A stretch of DNA of 63,514 nt from Candidatus Saccharibacteria bacterium GW2011_GWC2_48_9. Its GTDB lineage: Bacteria > Patescibacteriota > Saccharimonadia > Saccharimonadales > Saccharimonadaceae. Shown here piece after piece: positions 24,524 through 33,627 of this stretch. Both the position numbers and the translations under genes were made by a program. Location of the stretch: the NCBI GenBank assembly GCA_001003725.1, contig LCPR01000003.1, positions 1 to 63,514 of the forward strand, written 5' to 3'. The notes under the pieces were generated by a model, which saw only the letters and a program-made list of their open reading frames with translations, ran no database searches and was not told the origin of the DNA. Positions within the stretch are counted from its first letter, which is position 1. Each line of letters starts with the position of its first letter.

Positions 24524-26314
24524 CTACTCTAGTACTTTGAGCGAAAGGTCGCTCATCTGTGCAGCGTCAACGACACTCGGCGAGCTCATCATCGTATCGA
24601 CACCCGAACCATTTTTCGGAAATGCCACAACTTCGCGAATGTTATCTTCACCGATAAGCACCATAAAGATGCGATCGATACCGAAAGCACAACCGGCGTG
24701 AGGTGGTGCACCAAATTTAAACGCGTTTATCATCGCGCCAAATTTTGCGTCTACATATTCATGGTCGTAGCCTAGTAAGCCAAATGCCTCATACATCACT
24801 TCTGGATTGTGGTTACGCACTGCGCCAGAGCATATTTCATAGCCGTTCATCACCATGTCGTATTGATCTGCAACAACTGCGAGCTTTTTCTCGTCGGTGT
24901 CGGCTGCGCGGAGTGCTTCTACGCCGCCACGTGGCATACTAAAGGGGTTGTGGCCAAAGTCAACTTTTCGAGCGCTCTGGTCGTATTCGTAGAACGGAAA
25001 GTCCACAATCCATGCGAGCGCTACTTTGTTTGGATCTTTAAGTGCAAAGTGGTCTGCAAATTCGCTTCTCAGACGACCAAGTACCTTGTTGACCGTCGCA
25101 CGCTGGTCGGTGCCGAAAAACACCGCGTCGCCATCTTGTGCGCCAAGTTTTTGTCGAATAGTGTGTAGTTCGACTTCACTGAGAAACTTAGCAATCGGTG
25201 AAACAGATTCACCGTTTTCATACTTAATATACGCAAGCCCTCCCGCACCTTCGCTCTTCGCGATATCGGTAAATGTATCGATTTGTTTGCGACTCAAACT
25301 TGCGCCGCCTTTGACACAAATTGCTTTCACGACGCCGCCAGCCTGTAAGGTGTTTTTAAATACACCAAACTCCGTACTTTGCAGATCTTCAGATAAATCT
25401 ATAAGCTCCATATCAAAGCGCAAGTCTGGCTTATCGGAACCGAACCGGTCCATGGCTTCTTGGTATGGAATGCGGGGGACTTCTTCGCTCACGAGCGTTT
25501 TGCCTCCAAACGTCGTCGCCAACTGCTTGATCAGCGGTTCCATAGTGCTCCGCACGACTTCTCCATCATCGACAAAGGCCATCTCTAAATCCAGCTGGTA
25601 AAAGTCGCCATATAATCTGTCAGCGCGAGGATCTTCGTCGCGGAAGCAGGTAGCAATTTGGTAATAACGCTCAACACCACCAACCATTAATAGCTGCTTG
25701 AACTGTTGTGGCGCTTGGGGCAGGGCATAAAATTTGCCTGGATGTACACGGCTTGGTACCAAAAAGTCTCGGGCGCCTTCTGGGCTTGAGTTTGCGAGGA
25801 TAGGCGTTGTTACTTCTGTGAAGTCGTGCTCATCCATATACTGGCGCAGTGCTTTATAATACGCCGAGCGTTTTTTGAGATTCGCCTGCATGCTAGGACG
25901 ACGTAAGTCTAGATAGCGATACTTCAGTCGCAAATCCTCGTTGGACTGCTGGCCTTCGTCTCGCGTCGCAACGGGTAGTGGTTCAGATTTGTTTAGAATC
26001 TCTAGAGTCTCTACTGTCACTTCGATATCGCCTGTGGCGATGTTTGGATTTTTAAGCCCTGCGTCGCGCTCTTTGACAGCACCTATTACACGTAGTACAT
26101 ATTCGTCGCGGATATGCTCTGCAAGCCCAAAAGCTTCGGCCTGCTCCGGGTTGATGACGAGCTGCACAATACCCGTGTGGTCGCGCAGATCTATAAATAT
26201 CAGGCCACCATGGTCGCGCCGACTATTAACCCAGCCGCTCACCTGTACTTGTTGACCAATTTGAGAGATTGCCTCATGGGCTGTTGTTCGTTGCATATAA
26301 TATTCCTTGTTCAT
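24524..26314 (-). CDS. aspS: Aspartyl-tRNA synthetase
   Basis: The 596 residues are a full bacterial-type class II AspRS. The N-terminal OB fold is at VQVSGWVNSRRDHGG, motif 2 includes FRDEDPRADRL and FYQLDLEMAF, the inserted GAD domain lies in the middle, and motif 3 is GIDRIFMVLIGEDNIREVVA. It charges tRNA-Asp, and possibly tRNA-Asn if this genome lacks AsnRS and has GatCAB. Translation may start at 26314 or at the second Met (26296). Single gene. Confidence 0.97.
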   Translation of the reverse strand: MNKEYYMQRTTAHEAISQIGQQVQVSGWVNSRRDHGGLIFIDLRDHTGIVQLVINPEQAEAFGLAEHIRDEYVLRVIGAVKERDAGLKNPNIATGDIEVTVETLEILNKSEPLPVATRDEGQQSNEDLRLKYRYLDLRRPSMQANLKKRSAYYKALRQYMDEHDFTEVTTPILANSSPEGARDFLVPSRVHPGKFYALPQAPQQFKQLLMVGGVERYYQIATCFRDEDPRADRLYGDFYQLDLEMAFVDDGEVVRSTMEPLIKQLATTFGGKTLVSEEVPRIPYQEAMDRFGSDKPDLRFDMELIDLSEDLQSTEFGVFKNTLQAGGVVKAICVKGGASLSRKQIDTFTDIAKSEGAGGLAYIKYENGESVSPIAKFLSEVELHTIRQKLGAQDGDAVFFGTDQRATVNKVLGRLRSEFADHFALKDPNKVALAWIVDFPFYEYDQSARKVDFGHNPFSMPRGGVEALRAADTDEKKLAVVADQYDMVMNGYEICSGAVRNHNPEVMYEAFGLLGYDHEYVDAKFGAMINAFKFGAPPHAGCAFGIDRIFMVLIGEDNIREVVAFPKNGSGVDTMMSSPSVVDAAQMSDLSLKVLE

Positions 26315-26449
26315 GGGCTAGTATTGATCTGGCTCGAGTGGGTCGCTCACAAATAGCACGCCAGGCTATTTGCCGACCCGCTGATTACTATTTTGATTGC
26401 CAAATCGTGTCATCTTGAGGTATATTTTACCATGTCTAACAGAGATGCG

Positions 26450-27466
26450 CTAGACGTCTGTATGTTTGGCAGGATGGTTATTGCCACGAGGATTTCGAGC
26501 AGCCACAGTACGCAGATCTTCATGCGTATCAAACTCATCGACTATTTTACGGCCAAGTAACGCCTCGATAGTGTCTTCGAGCGTCAAGATACCAACTGTT
26601 TCGCGGTATTCGTTGACCACTACAAATAGGTGATGGTGGGTTCGCAAAAATGCTGCCAACGCGTGATCGAGCGTCTGGTCTTCTTTGATGTAATATACCG
26701 GCGTCGACATGAGTTCGGACGCTTTGTGTGTTTTTTTGTCGTGCAGCTGCAAAAGATTGTGGATATACAAGACTCCGACAATATGATCTACGTCGCCGTC
26801 TATAACAGGAAAACGACTGTGGCCTGTTTTGTGCAGTTCATCTATAAGAAGTGGGCCAAGCAGATCATTTCGCTTGACAGTATCCATCACACTGCGGGGG
26901 GTCATGATTGAGCCAACCACGCGCTCTCCAAACTTCAATCCGTTTTTGATGAGCAATACTTCTGATTTGTTCAGCACATGCGGTGACTGCTCTGCAATAT
27001 GTACAAACTCCTCACGAGAATCTACTTGTGTCTTCATTTCGCTAGACCGCGGTACACCCCGGAAAAAGCTTAGTATTCTGTGATGCTGTCCGACAAAGCT
27101 GAGTACGGCTGGTTCGTATCGATCGTACAACCGCTGTGCTGCGTCATGTATCGGCGATACTCGCGCAAGTGTCCCGTAAAACACCACGCCCGTGACAGCC
27201 AAGAGCGCTCCGGCTAGCCAATCGAAAGTGGTGAGTGCGAGCAATATAAACACCACGAGCGCAAGTGCGCCGACAACTCGTAAAATACCAGACACATCGT
27301 CTGCAGCGTCCTCGCGCGCTATGTCCTTCGCGATCTCGGCGTCACCCTGCTTTTGGCGACGAGCGCGTTCATACCTACTATACTGCGAGCGCCTCGGCAC
27401 AATACTCTCAGCCATCACTACGACGACAAACACACAAATGGTAAAAATGAGTTGAAACATAAACAT
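26450..27466 (-). CDS. Membrane protein with CBS-domain pair, CorC/hemolysin-like
   Basis: The 338 residues begin with a membrane helix (FQLIFTICVFVVVVMAES), then a basic stretch, two further helices at about 58-98, and a cytoplasmic half with two CBS domains (GSIMTPRSVMDTV and SRFPVIDGDVDHIVGVLYIH; ELMSTPVYYIKEDQ and FVVVNEYRETVGILTLED). The full CNNM/DUF21 membrane domain and the CorC_HlyC end domain are absent, so it is shorter than usual. Family members take part in Mg/Co homeostasis. CorA at 31638 is a neighbour on the Mg theme. Confidence 0.85.
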   Translation of the reverse strand: MFMFQLIFTICVFVVVVMAESIVPRRSQYSRYERARRQKQGDAEIAKDIAREDAADDVSGILRVVGALALVVFILLALTTFDWLAGALLAVTGVVFYGTLARVSPIHDAAQRLYDRYEPAVLSFVGQHHRILSFFRGVPRSSEMKTQVDSREEFVHIAEQSPHVLNKSEVLLIKNGLKFGERVVGSIMTPRSVMDTVKRNDLLGPLLIDELHKTGHSRFPVIDGDVDHIVGVLYIHNLLQLHDKKTHKASELMSTPVYYIKEDQTLDHALAAFLRTHHHLFVVVNEYRETVGILTLEDTIEALLGRKIVDEFDTHEDLRTVAARNPRGNNHPAKHTDV

Positions 27467-27492
27467 ATTATGGCTATTGTATCATCGCTTGG

Positions 27493-27522
27493 TTGCATGG
27501 AAGCGAATTTTCGTACTATACT
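27493..27522 (+). promoter_or_regulatory. Promoter of the DsbA-like gene
   Basis: TTGCAT (27493-27498) and TATACT (27517-27522) with an 18-base spacer; transcription would begin near 27529, and AAGGAG at 27537-27542 precedes the ATG at 27552. Confidence 0.65.
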
Positions 27523-27551
27523 AGCCATAGTAGCATAAGGAGTTTTACAGT

Positions 27552-28253
27552 ATGGACAAACGCACATGGATTATTTTTGCCGTCGCTGTGGTCGCCATAT
27601 TGACTGGTCTCGTACTATTTTCTCGTCAGAGTTCAGTCAATGTCGATAACGTCAACAACGCAGATATACAATCAGCAACCGAAGCATCCGGCAACATTGC
27701 CGATCATGTATACGGCAAACCCGATAGCAAAGTAACGGTCATCGAATACGGAGATTTTCAATGTCCTGGCTGTGGCACGTTCCACACCAACTTTGCCCCA
27801 CTCATGGAAGAATACGAAGATAAAATTGCATTTGTATTCCGTAACTTCCCTATCACTCAGATTCACCCAAATGCCCGTGTAGCTGCCGCATCAGCAGAAG
27901 CAGCCGCTAAACAAGATAAATACTGGGAGATGTGGGATCTTCTCTACAAGGAGCAAGATGCTTGGAGCAACCTTTCTATCGATGAGCGCGATCGACAATT
28001 TGAGACGTACGCACAAGAACTAAAGCTCGACATTAACAAATTCCGCGAAGATGTCACAAGTAGCAGCGTGTCTCAGAAAATAAACTTCGACCAGTCGCTC
28101 GGTAAAGACAATGGTGTCACCGGTACGCCTTCGATGTTTATCAACGGCGAGATGATCGCTACCGATAAATACAACTCGACAGAAGCAATTCGCGGCACAC
28201 TAGACGCCGCGCTTAAAGAATCTGGCGTTTCTACTGACAAAGAAGACGAATAG
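27552..28253 (+). CDS. DsbA-family thiol-disulfide oxidoreductase
   Basis: The 233-residue protein has an N-terminal membrane anchor (about 6-25), a Ser/Asn-rich linker, and a DsbA/DSBA-like thioredoxin domain with CPGC in the context YGDFQCPGCGTFHTNFAP, and the cis-proline loop GVTGTPSMFINGE. It would form or reshuffle disulfides outside the membrane, and the Cys-rich prepilins nearby are natural clients (inference). Its start, ribosome site, promoter and terminator are all clear, so it is a single-gene unit. No VKOR-type or DsbB partner is in this window. Confidence 0.93.
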   Translation: MDKRTWIIFAVAVVAILTGLVLFSRQSSVNVDNVNNADIQSATEASGNIADHVYGKPDSKVTVIEYGDFQCPGCGTFHTNFAPLMEEYEDKIAFVFRNFPITQIHPNARVAAASAEAAAKQDKYWEMWDLLYKEQDAWSNLSIDERDRQFETYAQELKLDINKFREDVTSSSVSQKINFDQSLGKDNGVTGTPSMFINGEMIATDKYNSTEAIRGTLDAALKESGVSTDKEDE

Positions 28254-28280
28254 CACTACGACCGAACAAGCTTGCTATAA

Positions 28281-28313
28281 AATAACCCCCTCTCGGATGA
28301 GAGGGGGTTATTT
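28281..28313 (+). terminator. Terminator of the DsbA-like gene
   Basis: AATAACCCCCTCTC and GAGAGGGGGTTATT form a near-perfect 14-bp stem around a 4-base loop, followed by T. It lies 28 bases after the stop. Confidence 0.9.
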
Positions 28314-28322
28314 AGCCCACGC

Positions 28323-28415
28323 CTAGTGCGCTATGTAGATCTGCCATTGGGCGGGTTCTACTGTCACTGCGATCTTTTTGGTTCTAGACGAAACAAAATC
28401 GACTGCGATTGGCAT
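28323..28415 (-). CDS. Very small protein, 30 aa
   Basis: From the ATG at 28415 the product is 30 residues, beginning MPIAVDFVSSRTKKIAVTVE and ending QWQIYIAH. It is preceded at the right distance by AAGGAG (8 bases) and by a sigma-70 promoter about 85 bases upstream, so I prefer this start to the longer 70-codon frame, which begins with TTG inside the promoter itself. It is amphipathic and beta-like, with no recognised family. A short regulatory peptide or a fragment is possible. Confidence 0.55.
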   Translation of the reverse strand: MPIAVDFVSSRTKKIAVTVEPAQWQIYIAH

Positions 28416-28506
28416 GTGTAATCTCCTTGTTAAGTGCAGCTCCGCGCATTCGACCTTTAGGTTGCCATAAAGTTTCTGTGTTGTTTTGGCACGGAACACA
28501 AAATCT

Positions 28507-28535
28507 ATAGTATCAAGGAGGAAGTAATGTGTCAA
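28507..28535 (-). promoter_or_regulatory. Sigma-70 promoter for the 30-aa gene
   Basis: On the minus strand TTGACA (28535-28530) and TACTAT (28512-28507) are 17 bases apart, an excellent spacing with a perfect -35. It predicts a transcript starting near 28500 with an untranslated leader of about 85 bases. Confidence 0.65.
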
Positions 28536-28622
28536 TAATTACTTAATAAACACATTGCTTCTGCTTATTTCTAGCATACCCTACCCTTACCTAAAGCGCA
28601 AGCGAAATATACCACAAATACC

Positions 28623-30311
28623 TTACTCTGCCCCGGGAGTTTGCTCGGGTGAAGCAGCACGCAGGGGCTTTTCCTTTATCATAAAGACAAGTACTGCAGC
28701 AACAAGCATAAGTACGGCCGATATACGGAAAATATGCTGCAAGCTATCGCTAAATGCGTGCGTAACCTCGTATGAGAAGTCAGACTGCGCGTCGTCAAAA
28801 CGCTGCTGCGCGCGGTCTCGCTCCGCGGGTGGTAGCTGTTCAATGTTCTTTTCAAAACCAGCGGTAATTTGCTCTTTTGTCTGCGGCATATTAAGACTCA
28901 GGAGTGTGTCAGATTTTGAGAGGTCACCGTATTGCCGTACCTGCTCGTTGCCGCTCAACATTTTTATGTATGGATCGTTACCCACGCCATTTAAACCGCT
29001 CGCTAAACCTGCCGTTAACATAGCCCCAAACACCGCGACGCCCACTGTAGAACCAAGACTGCGAAACAGCTGACTTGAACTAGTAGCGACGCCAAGGTCG
29101 TGCTGCTTGAACTCATTTTGCACTGCGAGGTTCATCACCGGCATGACAACACCAAGTCCGGCACCGAGCAACACCATTAATATCGCTTCGAACAGATAGG
29201 TGCTTTCCGGAGTAAGCGTCGACATTGCAAATACCATGATTGTCGCGACCACTATACCCACTTGCATGAATATCTTGTAGTGCCCCGTCCTAGAGATGAT
29301 CTGCCCAGAGGTAATGGATGTTACCATCAAGCCAGCGATCATTGGTAGCAGCATCAAGCCAGAGTCGGTCGGAGAGGCACCGAACACCTGTTGGTTGAAC
29401 TGTGTCAGATACAAGATCGACCCCATGAACGCCGCACCAAACAACGTGGCGATGCCCATGATGAGCACGAAGTTGCGGTTCTGGAAAAACCTGAGTGGCA
29501 AGATTGGCTCTCGCACCCGACGCTGCACATATACGAACAGGCCTGTTGCCACTACAACAATGGTAGCCATGATGACACGCAGCACCTCTAGCGACATGCC
29601 AGTTGTGTCGAGCAGACCAGCAAATATCTTATCTGTGTTGTCGACTGCCAGTACCAGCGTACCCAGCGCGACGGTAAGCAATATAGCTCCGACATAGTCA
29701 ACCACTGGCTTCTTATCATGGCGAAGCAGCGGACAGAACATCGCTATCAACACAAACGCAGCAATCGCAATTGGCACGTTAATATAGAAGGTCCAGCGCC
29801 AGTCGGTCGTTAGTCCAAACAACATATTACTATCTGTTAGCCAGCCACCAAGCAGTGGGCCAACAATAGAACTCAGGCCGAATACCGCGCCGAATAGCCC
29901 CTGCCATTTGCCACGTTCTCGAGCCGCAAATAAGTCGCCAATTATGGTGAACGCGTTGGCCGTGATGATACCACCACCAATACCCTGCACCGCACGCCAT
30001 AGTATCAACTGGTTGACGTCACCGGCGAGTCCGCTCATCAAAGAGGCCGCACCGAAAATACCAACACCTATCAGTAGCAGCATCTTGCGGCCGTACATGT
30101 CCGAGAGCTTACCTGCTATCGGCACAGTCACAGTAGTCGTGAGTAAATAGGCGGTTACTATCCAGCTGAGCGAGCTGTAGGCATTAAACTCATCGACAAT
30201 CGTACTTAGTGCTGTCGAGATAATAGTCTGGTCGAGTGCCACCAAAAAAAGACTGGCCATCACACTGAACATGATGATCAGTTTGTTACGCAGCGGAAGA
30301 TGGTGCTGCAT
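28623..30311 (-). CDS. MFS drug exporter of the EmrB/QacA (DHA2) type
   Basis: The 562 residues form 14 membrane helices. The DHA2 signatures are clear: FLVALDQTIISTALSTIVDE in TM1, GKLSDMYGRKMLLL in loop 2-3, and WRAVQGIGGGIITANAFTII. A large outside loop near the end (about 455-520) precedes the last helix. It probably exports lipophilic compounds by proton antiport. Its ATG overlaps the TAA of the AbrB-type gene (TAATG), so that small DNA-binding protein is probably its regulator. Confidence 0.93.
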   Translation of the reverse strand: MQHHLPLRNKLIIMFSVMASLFLVALDQTIISTALSTIVDEFNAYSSLSWIVTAYLLTTTVTVPIAGKLSDMYGRKMLLLIGVGIFGAASLMSGLAGDVNQLILWRAVQGIGGGIITANAFTIIGDLFAARERGKWQGLFGAVFGLSSIVGPLLGGWLTDSNMLFGLTTDWRWTFYINVPIAIAAFVLIAMFCPLLRHDKKPVVDYVGAILLTVALGTLVLAVDNTDKIFAGLLDTTGMSLEVLRVIMATIVVVATGLFVYVQRRVREPILPLRFFQNRNFVLIMGIATLFGAAFMGSILYLTQFNQQVFGASPTDSGLMLLPMIAGLMVTSITSGQIISRTGHYKIFMQVGIVVATIMVFAMSTLTPESTYLFEAILMVLLGAGLGVVMPVMNLAVQNEFKQHDLGVATSSSQLFRSLGSTVGVAVFGAMLTAGLASGLNGVGNDPYIKMLSGNEQVRQYGDLSKSDTLLSLNMPQTKEQITAGFEKNIEQLPPAERDRAQQRFDDAQSDFSYEVTHAFSDSLQHIFRISAVLMLVAAVLVFMIKEKPLRAASPEQTPGAE

Positions 30312-30565
30312 TACTTTACACTCTCAGTCTCGTCGTTTTCAGCAAGCGCACGAATCTCATCTATTTGCTCTGTCATGCGAGCCACCATTTCTTGCAAACG
30401 CTCTTCTTTGAGCAGTACGACACCACTGCCACTCATCGCATCTACTACATAGAGGCGATCTCCTGGTTTAATATCTAACTCTTCGCGAGCTTCAGATGGT
30501 ATAACAACCTGGCCTTTTGAACCCACGGTAGCCGTACCATACAATTTTTTTGTATGTATTCCCAT
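30311..30565 (-). CDS. AbrB/SpoVT-type transcription regulator
   Basis: The 84-residue protein has the swapped-hairpin AbrB fold near the start (GTATVGSKGQVVIPSEARE and LDIKPGDRLYVVDA), and a helical, acidic C-terminus (RLQEMVARMTEQIDEIRALA) that may form a coiled coil. AbrB-type proteins bind DNA as dimers or tetramers. It is transcribed with the DHA2 exporter, overlapping by one base, a layout typical of a self-regulated drug pump. The start is backed by AAAGGAA upstream. Confidence 0.9.
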   Translation of the reverse strand: MGIHTKKLYGTATVGSKGQVVIPSEAREELDIKPGDRLYVVDAMSGSGVVLLKEERLQEMVARMTEQIDEIRALAENDETESVK

Positions 30566-30668
30566 AACAAGATTCCTTTCGTTACTACTATAGTATCAAA
30601 AGTATGAAATGTATGTCAAGTATGTCGAGACCCACCACCTTCTTGTTCAAAAGTATTACACTTACAGC

Positions 30669-31616
30669 TTATTTAAATCGAAGACCGGTGTGCCGCTCAA
30701 GCCTGACATTGATATGTCCGCCTATGAGTAGCGCAGTTGCGCTGAGGTTAAACCATATCATCAGCACTACAATACCTGCGAACAACGTGTACGATTCGCT
30801 GAACGAAGGAAAATAACGTGTATATGCGTAAAGAATAGAAGTAATTACAAGCCACAGCAACGTCGCCACCACAGCGCCCCAGCTCGCCCATCGCCACCTG
30901 GCCTTGGGGCGATTTGGCCCATAGCGATATAGTGATGCGAACGCGAAACTCATTATCACAAATAGAAGTGGCCAGCGGAGCGTACCAACAAGATCTACCA
31001 ACCATACCGGAACTCCCCAGGCGATCATATAATCGTCGACAACCAATAGACCAGCAATGAGCCCCATTAGCACGAGTCCACATAGTAGCAGCGCAAGACT
31101 GATAATACGCATCTTCACGATATTACGTGATTCCACGACGCCGTACACAGCGTTTAACGAGCGGATTGTGTTCTCAACCGCCGCAGACGCACCTATGAGC
31201 GAGATAGTGATGGCAATGACAGCTATGATTACGTTGCTACCGTAACGACCCGCCTGAGCCTCCAGCTGCGAAGACACGAGACCCGCAATATCACGCGGAA
31301 GGTACTGGTTGACCGTCTCGATTGCAGTAGTCGCCTGCTCTGGTGATATAGCAATGGTTGCGATTGCCAACGAGGCGGCAAAGATAGGGAAAAACGCAAG
31401 TGATGCATTGTACGAAATACCTGCCGCCAACACGCCAGTATTGTGCGTATTCATGTCATCCATCAGACCAAAGATTGTACGGCGCACACCCGACCACGAA
31501 AAATTCACTTGCGGCCACTTGTAGTGACGAGTCTTTTTTTTGCGTGCATAGCCTATAGTCGCGGCTATCGCCGACACTATCCCGATGAACAATATACCTA
31601 GTTTACTGCGCTTCAT
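30669..31616 (-). CDS. YihY/BrkB-family membrane protein
   Basis: The 315 residues contain six membrane helices with the family motifs: GISYNASLAFFPIFAA (usually AaLsYyallslfP), then IGASAAVENTIRSLNAVYGV, YRYGPNRPKARWRWASWGAV, and LFAGIVVLMIWFNLSATALL close to the end. The family was once called 'ribonuclease BN', but this was an error; its function is unclear (lipid or solute transport has been suggested). The N-terminus has its own helix and a very basic stretch. It lies 21 bases downstream of corA. Confidence 0.9.
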   Translation of the reverse strand: MKRSKLGILFIGIVSAIAATIGYARKKKTRHYKWPQVNFSWSGVRRTIFGLMDDMNTHNTGVLAAGISYNASLAFFPIFAASLAIATIAISPEQATTAIETVNQYLPRDIAGLVSSQLEAQAGRYGSNVIIAVIAITISLIGASAAVENTIRSLNAVYGVVESRNIVKMRIISLALLLCGLVLMGLIAGLLVVDDYMIAWGVPVWLVDLVGTLRWPLLFVIMSFAFASLYRYGPNRPKARWRWASWGAVVATLLWLVITSILYAYTRYFPSFSESYTLFAGIVVLMIWFNLSATALLIGGHINVRLERHTGLRFK

Positions 31617-31637
31617 TCTGTGCTCGATTGTATCATC

Positions 31638-32555
31638 TTAACGCTTACGCAGGAAATACACACCCAACACCAATGAAATAGTAAGACTAATAGCGATAAT
31701 CACCCAAAACATATACGGCGAGGCTTCGTCGCCGGGCAAATCTACGTTCATACCGTACAGCCCCGCAAACATGGTTGGAATAGTAAATGTCAATGTGATG
31801 ACAGTGAGCAAGCGAATAGTCTCGTTGAGGCGCGTATCCATGACTGCACGATACGAGTCGCGCAAGTTGGTGATAGTTCGCAGCAGGCTCTTACACCGCG
31901 CGATAAGCTGCTCGAAATCAATCGACAAATCTTCTACTTGGTCTCGGTCGTCCTCGTAAAGCTTAAGCATTTTTCCGCTCAGGATTTTCTCGAGAGCAGT
32001 ATTGGTGGGCAGCAACGCATCGAGATAGTCGTTGAGTTTACGCTCATATTCCGTGATTGTAGCGATATCACTCGCTTTGAGCGCATGGACGCTGCTGTTT
32101 GTAGCGCGCATTTGGCGATTGATAGCAGCGATACGAGTCTGATACTGACGAGAGATTGCCTCGAGCATGTGCATGAAGAGTTTTGTCTTTTGGGTGGTTG
32201 GGGCGAGCGTACGATCGATAAACGGTTGCCACAAACGACCCAAGCTATCGCGGCTGACCGTCACGATATATTTGTCACCGAGGCCAAACAAGATAGGTGT
32301 CGTATAATCATTGAACTCGTCGTCGGTATCTGGCAACCGTGTGATGAAATACGTCCAGCCATCTTCCAGCTGCACGCGCGGCACTTCGTGTGGATCGAGT
32401 GCATCGGCGAGTACGTCGGCATCGATACCCAACTTTAATAGCTGCTGTTTCTCGTCTTCGTTTGGTCGCTCGGAGCGTATCCAGCTGCCCGGCTGCAGCT
32501 CATCTATTTGTTTGATCGCAGGGCGATAATGTGTGGCGCGCAGATATGAAATCAT
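31638..32555 (-). CDS. corA: CorA-family magnesium/cobalt transporter
   Basis: The protein ends in two membrane helices with the required YGMN motif between them (AGLYGMNVDLPGDEAS), preceded by the long cytoplasmic alpha-beta domain and stalk helix (RYQTRIAAINRQMRATNSSV). I choose the ATG at 32555 (MISYLRATHY), which has AGAGGTGG 8 bases upstream, over the ATG at 32573. The product then has 305 residues. It mediates uptake of Mg2+ as a pentamer. Probably co-transcribed with the YihY-type gene downstream. Confidence 0.93.
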   Translation of the reverse strand: MISYLRATHYRPAIKQIDELQPGSWIRSERPNEDEKQQLLKLGIDADVLADALDPHEVPRVQLEDGWTYFITRLPDTDDEFNDYTTPILFGLGDKYIVTVSRDSLGRLWQPFIDRTLAPTTQKTKLFMHMLEAISRQYQTRIAAINRQMRATNSSVHALKASDIATITEYERKLNDYLDALLPTNTALEKILSGKMLKLYEDDRDQVEDLSIDFEQLIARCKSLLRTITNLRDSYRAVMDTRLNETIRLLTVITLTFTIPTMFAGLYGMNVDLPGDEASPYMFWVIIAISLTISLVLGVYFLRKR

Positions 32556-32631
32556 GACTGACCCACCTCTCATGTTAATTGCTATTTATACTTATATATG
32601 TTTTATCATTTTTTGCATATATTTGCAAGGA

Positions 32632-33210
32632 TTAGAGCTTCATGATGGCTAGCGAAGCCTCCACTTGAAACGCTCGCAGCTCGTGAGTTCGGCGCCATTC
32701 GTCTACTGCTTTTGCGGCGCCGGGCAGTGCTTCGTTTGCATAATCATCGACAACCACTACGGCGCAGGCAGAGAGATATGGCCATATCAGACGCAGCGGG
32801 TCACGCACTGAATCGTAATAATCTCCGTCCAAAAACGCAAACGAAATCTCGTGCGGAACTTCGTCGCTCGTCAGCTCAGAAAACCATGCTTTTTTGATGC
32901 GCGGCATCGGCACGCCGGTCTGCTTAAGGTTGCGTATCAGTTCTTTCTTAGATGCCAGAAGTTCACCCGTCTTAAACTGTTCACCCGCCGGACTCATGTC
33001 TTCGGTTCTTTTTTCCGGCAAACCAGCAAAAGAATCATACAGATACAGCCGCTTCTGGCTAGACTGCAGGGCTTTCGCCAGATGTACGCTTGTAGTACCC
33101 ACGTAGCAGCCAAACTCCACCACGTCACCCTCTACAGCAGTAGTAGTTGCAAGCTCACGTAGTATAATCTGAATCTCGCGCTCACTCACCTGGTCGGATA
33201 AAAGTTTCAT
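32632..33210 (-). CDS. TylF/MycF-like SAM-dependent methyltransferase
   Basis: From the ATG at 33210 (MKLLSDQVSEREIQI) the protein has 192 residues. The SAM motif is VVEFGCYVGTTSVHLA at about 27-42; LYLYDSFAGLPEK follows, and the metal-binding Asp pair appears in FAFLDGDYYDSV and VVVVDDYANE, as in macrocin-O-methyltransferase-type enzymes (TylF/MycF). These methylate sugars on antibiotics, but related proteins occur in cell-surface polysaccharide loci. The acceptor is unknown. Divergent from the OmdA-type gene. Confidence 0.85.
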   Translation of the reverse strand: MKLLSDQVSEREIQIILRELATTTAVEGDVVEFGCYVGTTSVHLAKALQSSQKRLYLYDSFAGLPEKRTEDMSPAGEQFKTGELLASKKELIRNLKQTGVPMPRIKKAWFSELTSDEVPHEISFAFLDGDYYDSVRDPLRLIWPYLSACAVVVVDDYANEALPGAAKAVDEWRRTHELRAFQVEASLAIMKL

Positions 33211-33280
33211 ATTCGTATTGTACCGTATTCGCTGCCTCACAGCAGGACTACTTCTCCGCGCATGCGCTATACTGTTCATC

Positions 33281-33547
33281 ATGACACATACGAACATACC
33301 AGCCGGCACCGTTCATACTATGCCTCGCGACCTACACGATGCTCTCCTCGCAGACACAGACTCACTTGCTGCATGGCAGGATATCACGCCACTCGCCCGA
33401 AACGAATGGATATGCTGGGTTGAGTCTGCGAAACTCATAGAGACACGTGCTCGACGCGTCTCGCGCACGCATACCGAACTCGCAGAGGGCAAACGACGAC
33501 CATGCTGCTGGCCTGGTTGTATCCACCGCGAGCGAAACGGCACGTAA
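33281..33547 (+). CDS. YdeI/OmdA-domain protein
   Basis: From the ATG at 33281 the protein has 88 residues. The segment MPRDLHDALLADTDSLAAW followed by LARNEWICWVESAKLIETRA and RRV...ELAEGKR matches the C-terminal bacteriocin-protection (YdeI/OmdA) domain. The usual DUF1905 partner domain is absent. A short C-terminal addition (RRPCCWPGCIHR) has three cysteines and could bind metal. Followed at once by a strong terminator, so it is a single-gene unit. Confidence 0.8.
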   Translation: MTHTNIPAGTVHTMPRDLHDALLADTDSLAAWQDITPLARNEWICWVESAKLIETRARRVSRTHTELAEGKRRPCCWPGCIHRERNGT

Positions 33548-33577
33548 GTAACCACCAAACCCTTAATTTTTTGCAAT

Positions 33578-33610
33578 AAATAGCCACCCTTAGCGAAGGG
33601 TGGCTATTTT
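33578..33610. terminator. Bidirectional terminator
   Basis: AAATAGCCACCCTT and AAGGGTGGCTATTT form a 14-bp stem with a short loop between convergent genes. Both flanks are A/T-rich, so it can stop transcription from either side. Confidence 0.9.
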
Positions 33611-33627
33611 GTACAGAACAGTCAGGT

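Noticed and set aside
28323-28535. 70-codon frame beginning TTG at 28535
   Set aside because: Its first codons are the promoter elements of the 30-codon gene; the internal ATG with AAGGAG is better supported.
28515-28540. Strong AGGAGG followed by ATG on the plus strand
   Set aside because: The frame stops after three codons, and the bases are explained as the spacer of the minus-strand promoter.
30669-31616. Ribonuclease BN
   Set aside because: The old name of this family was a misassignment; the protein is a six-helix membrane protein.
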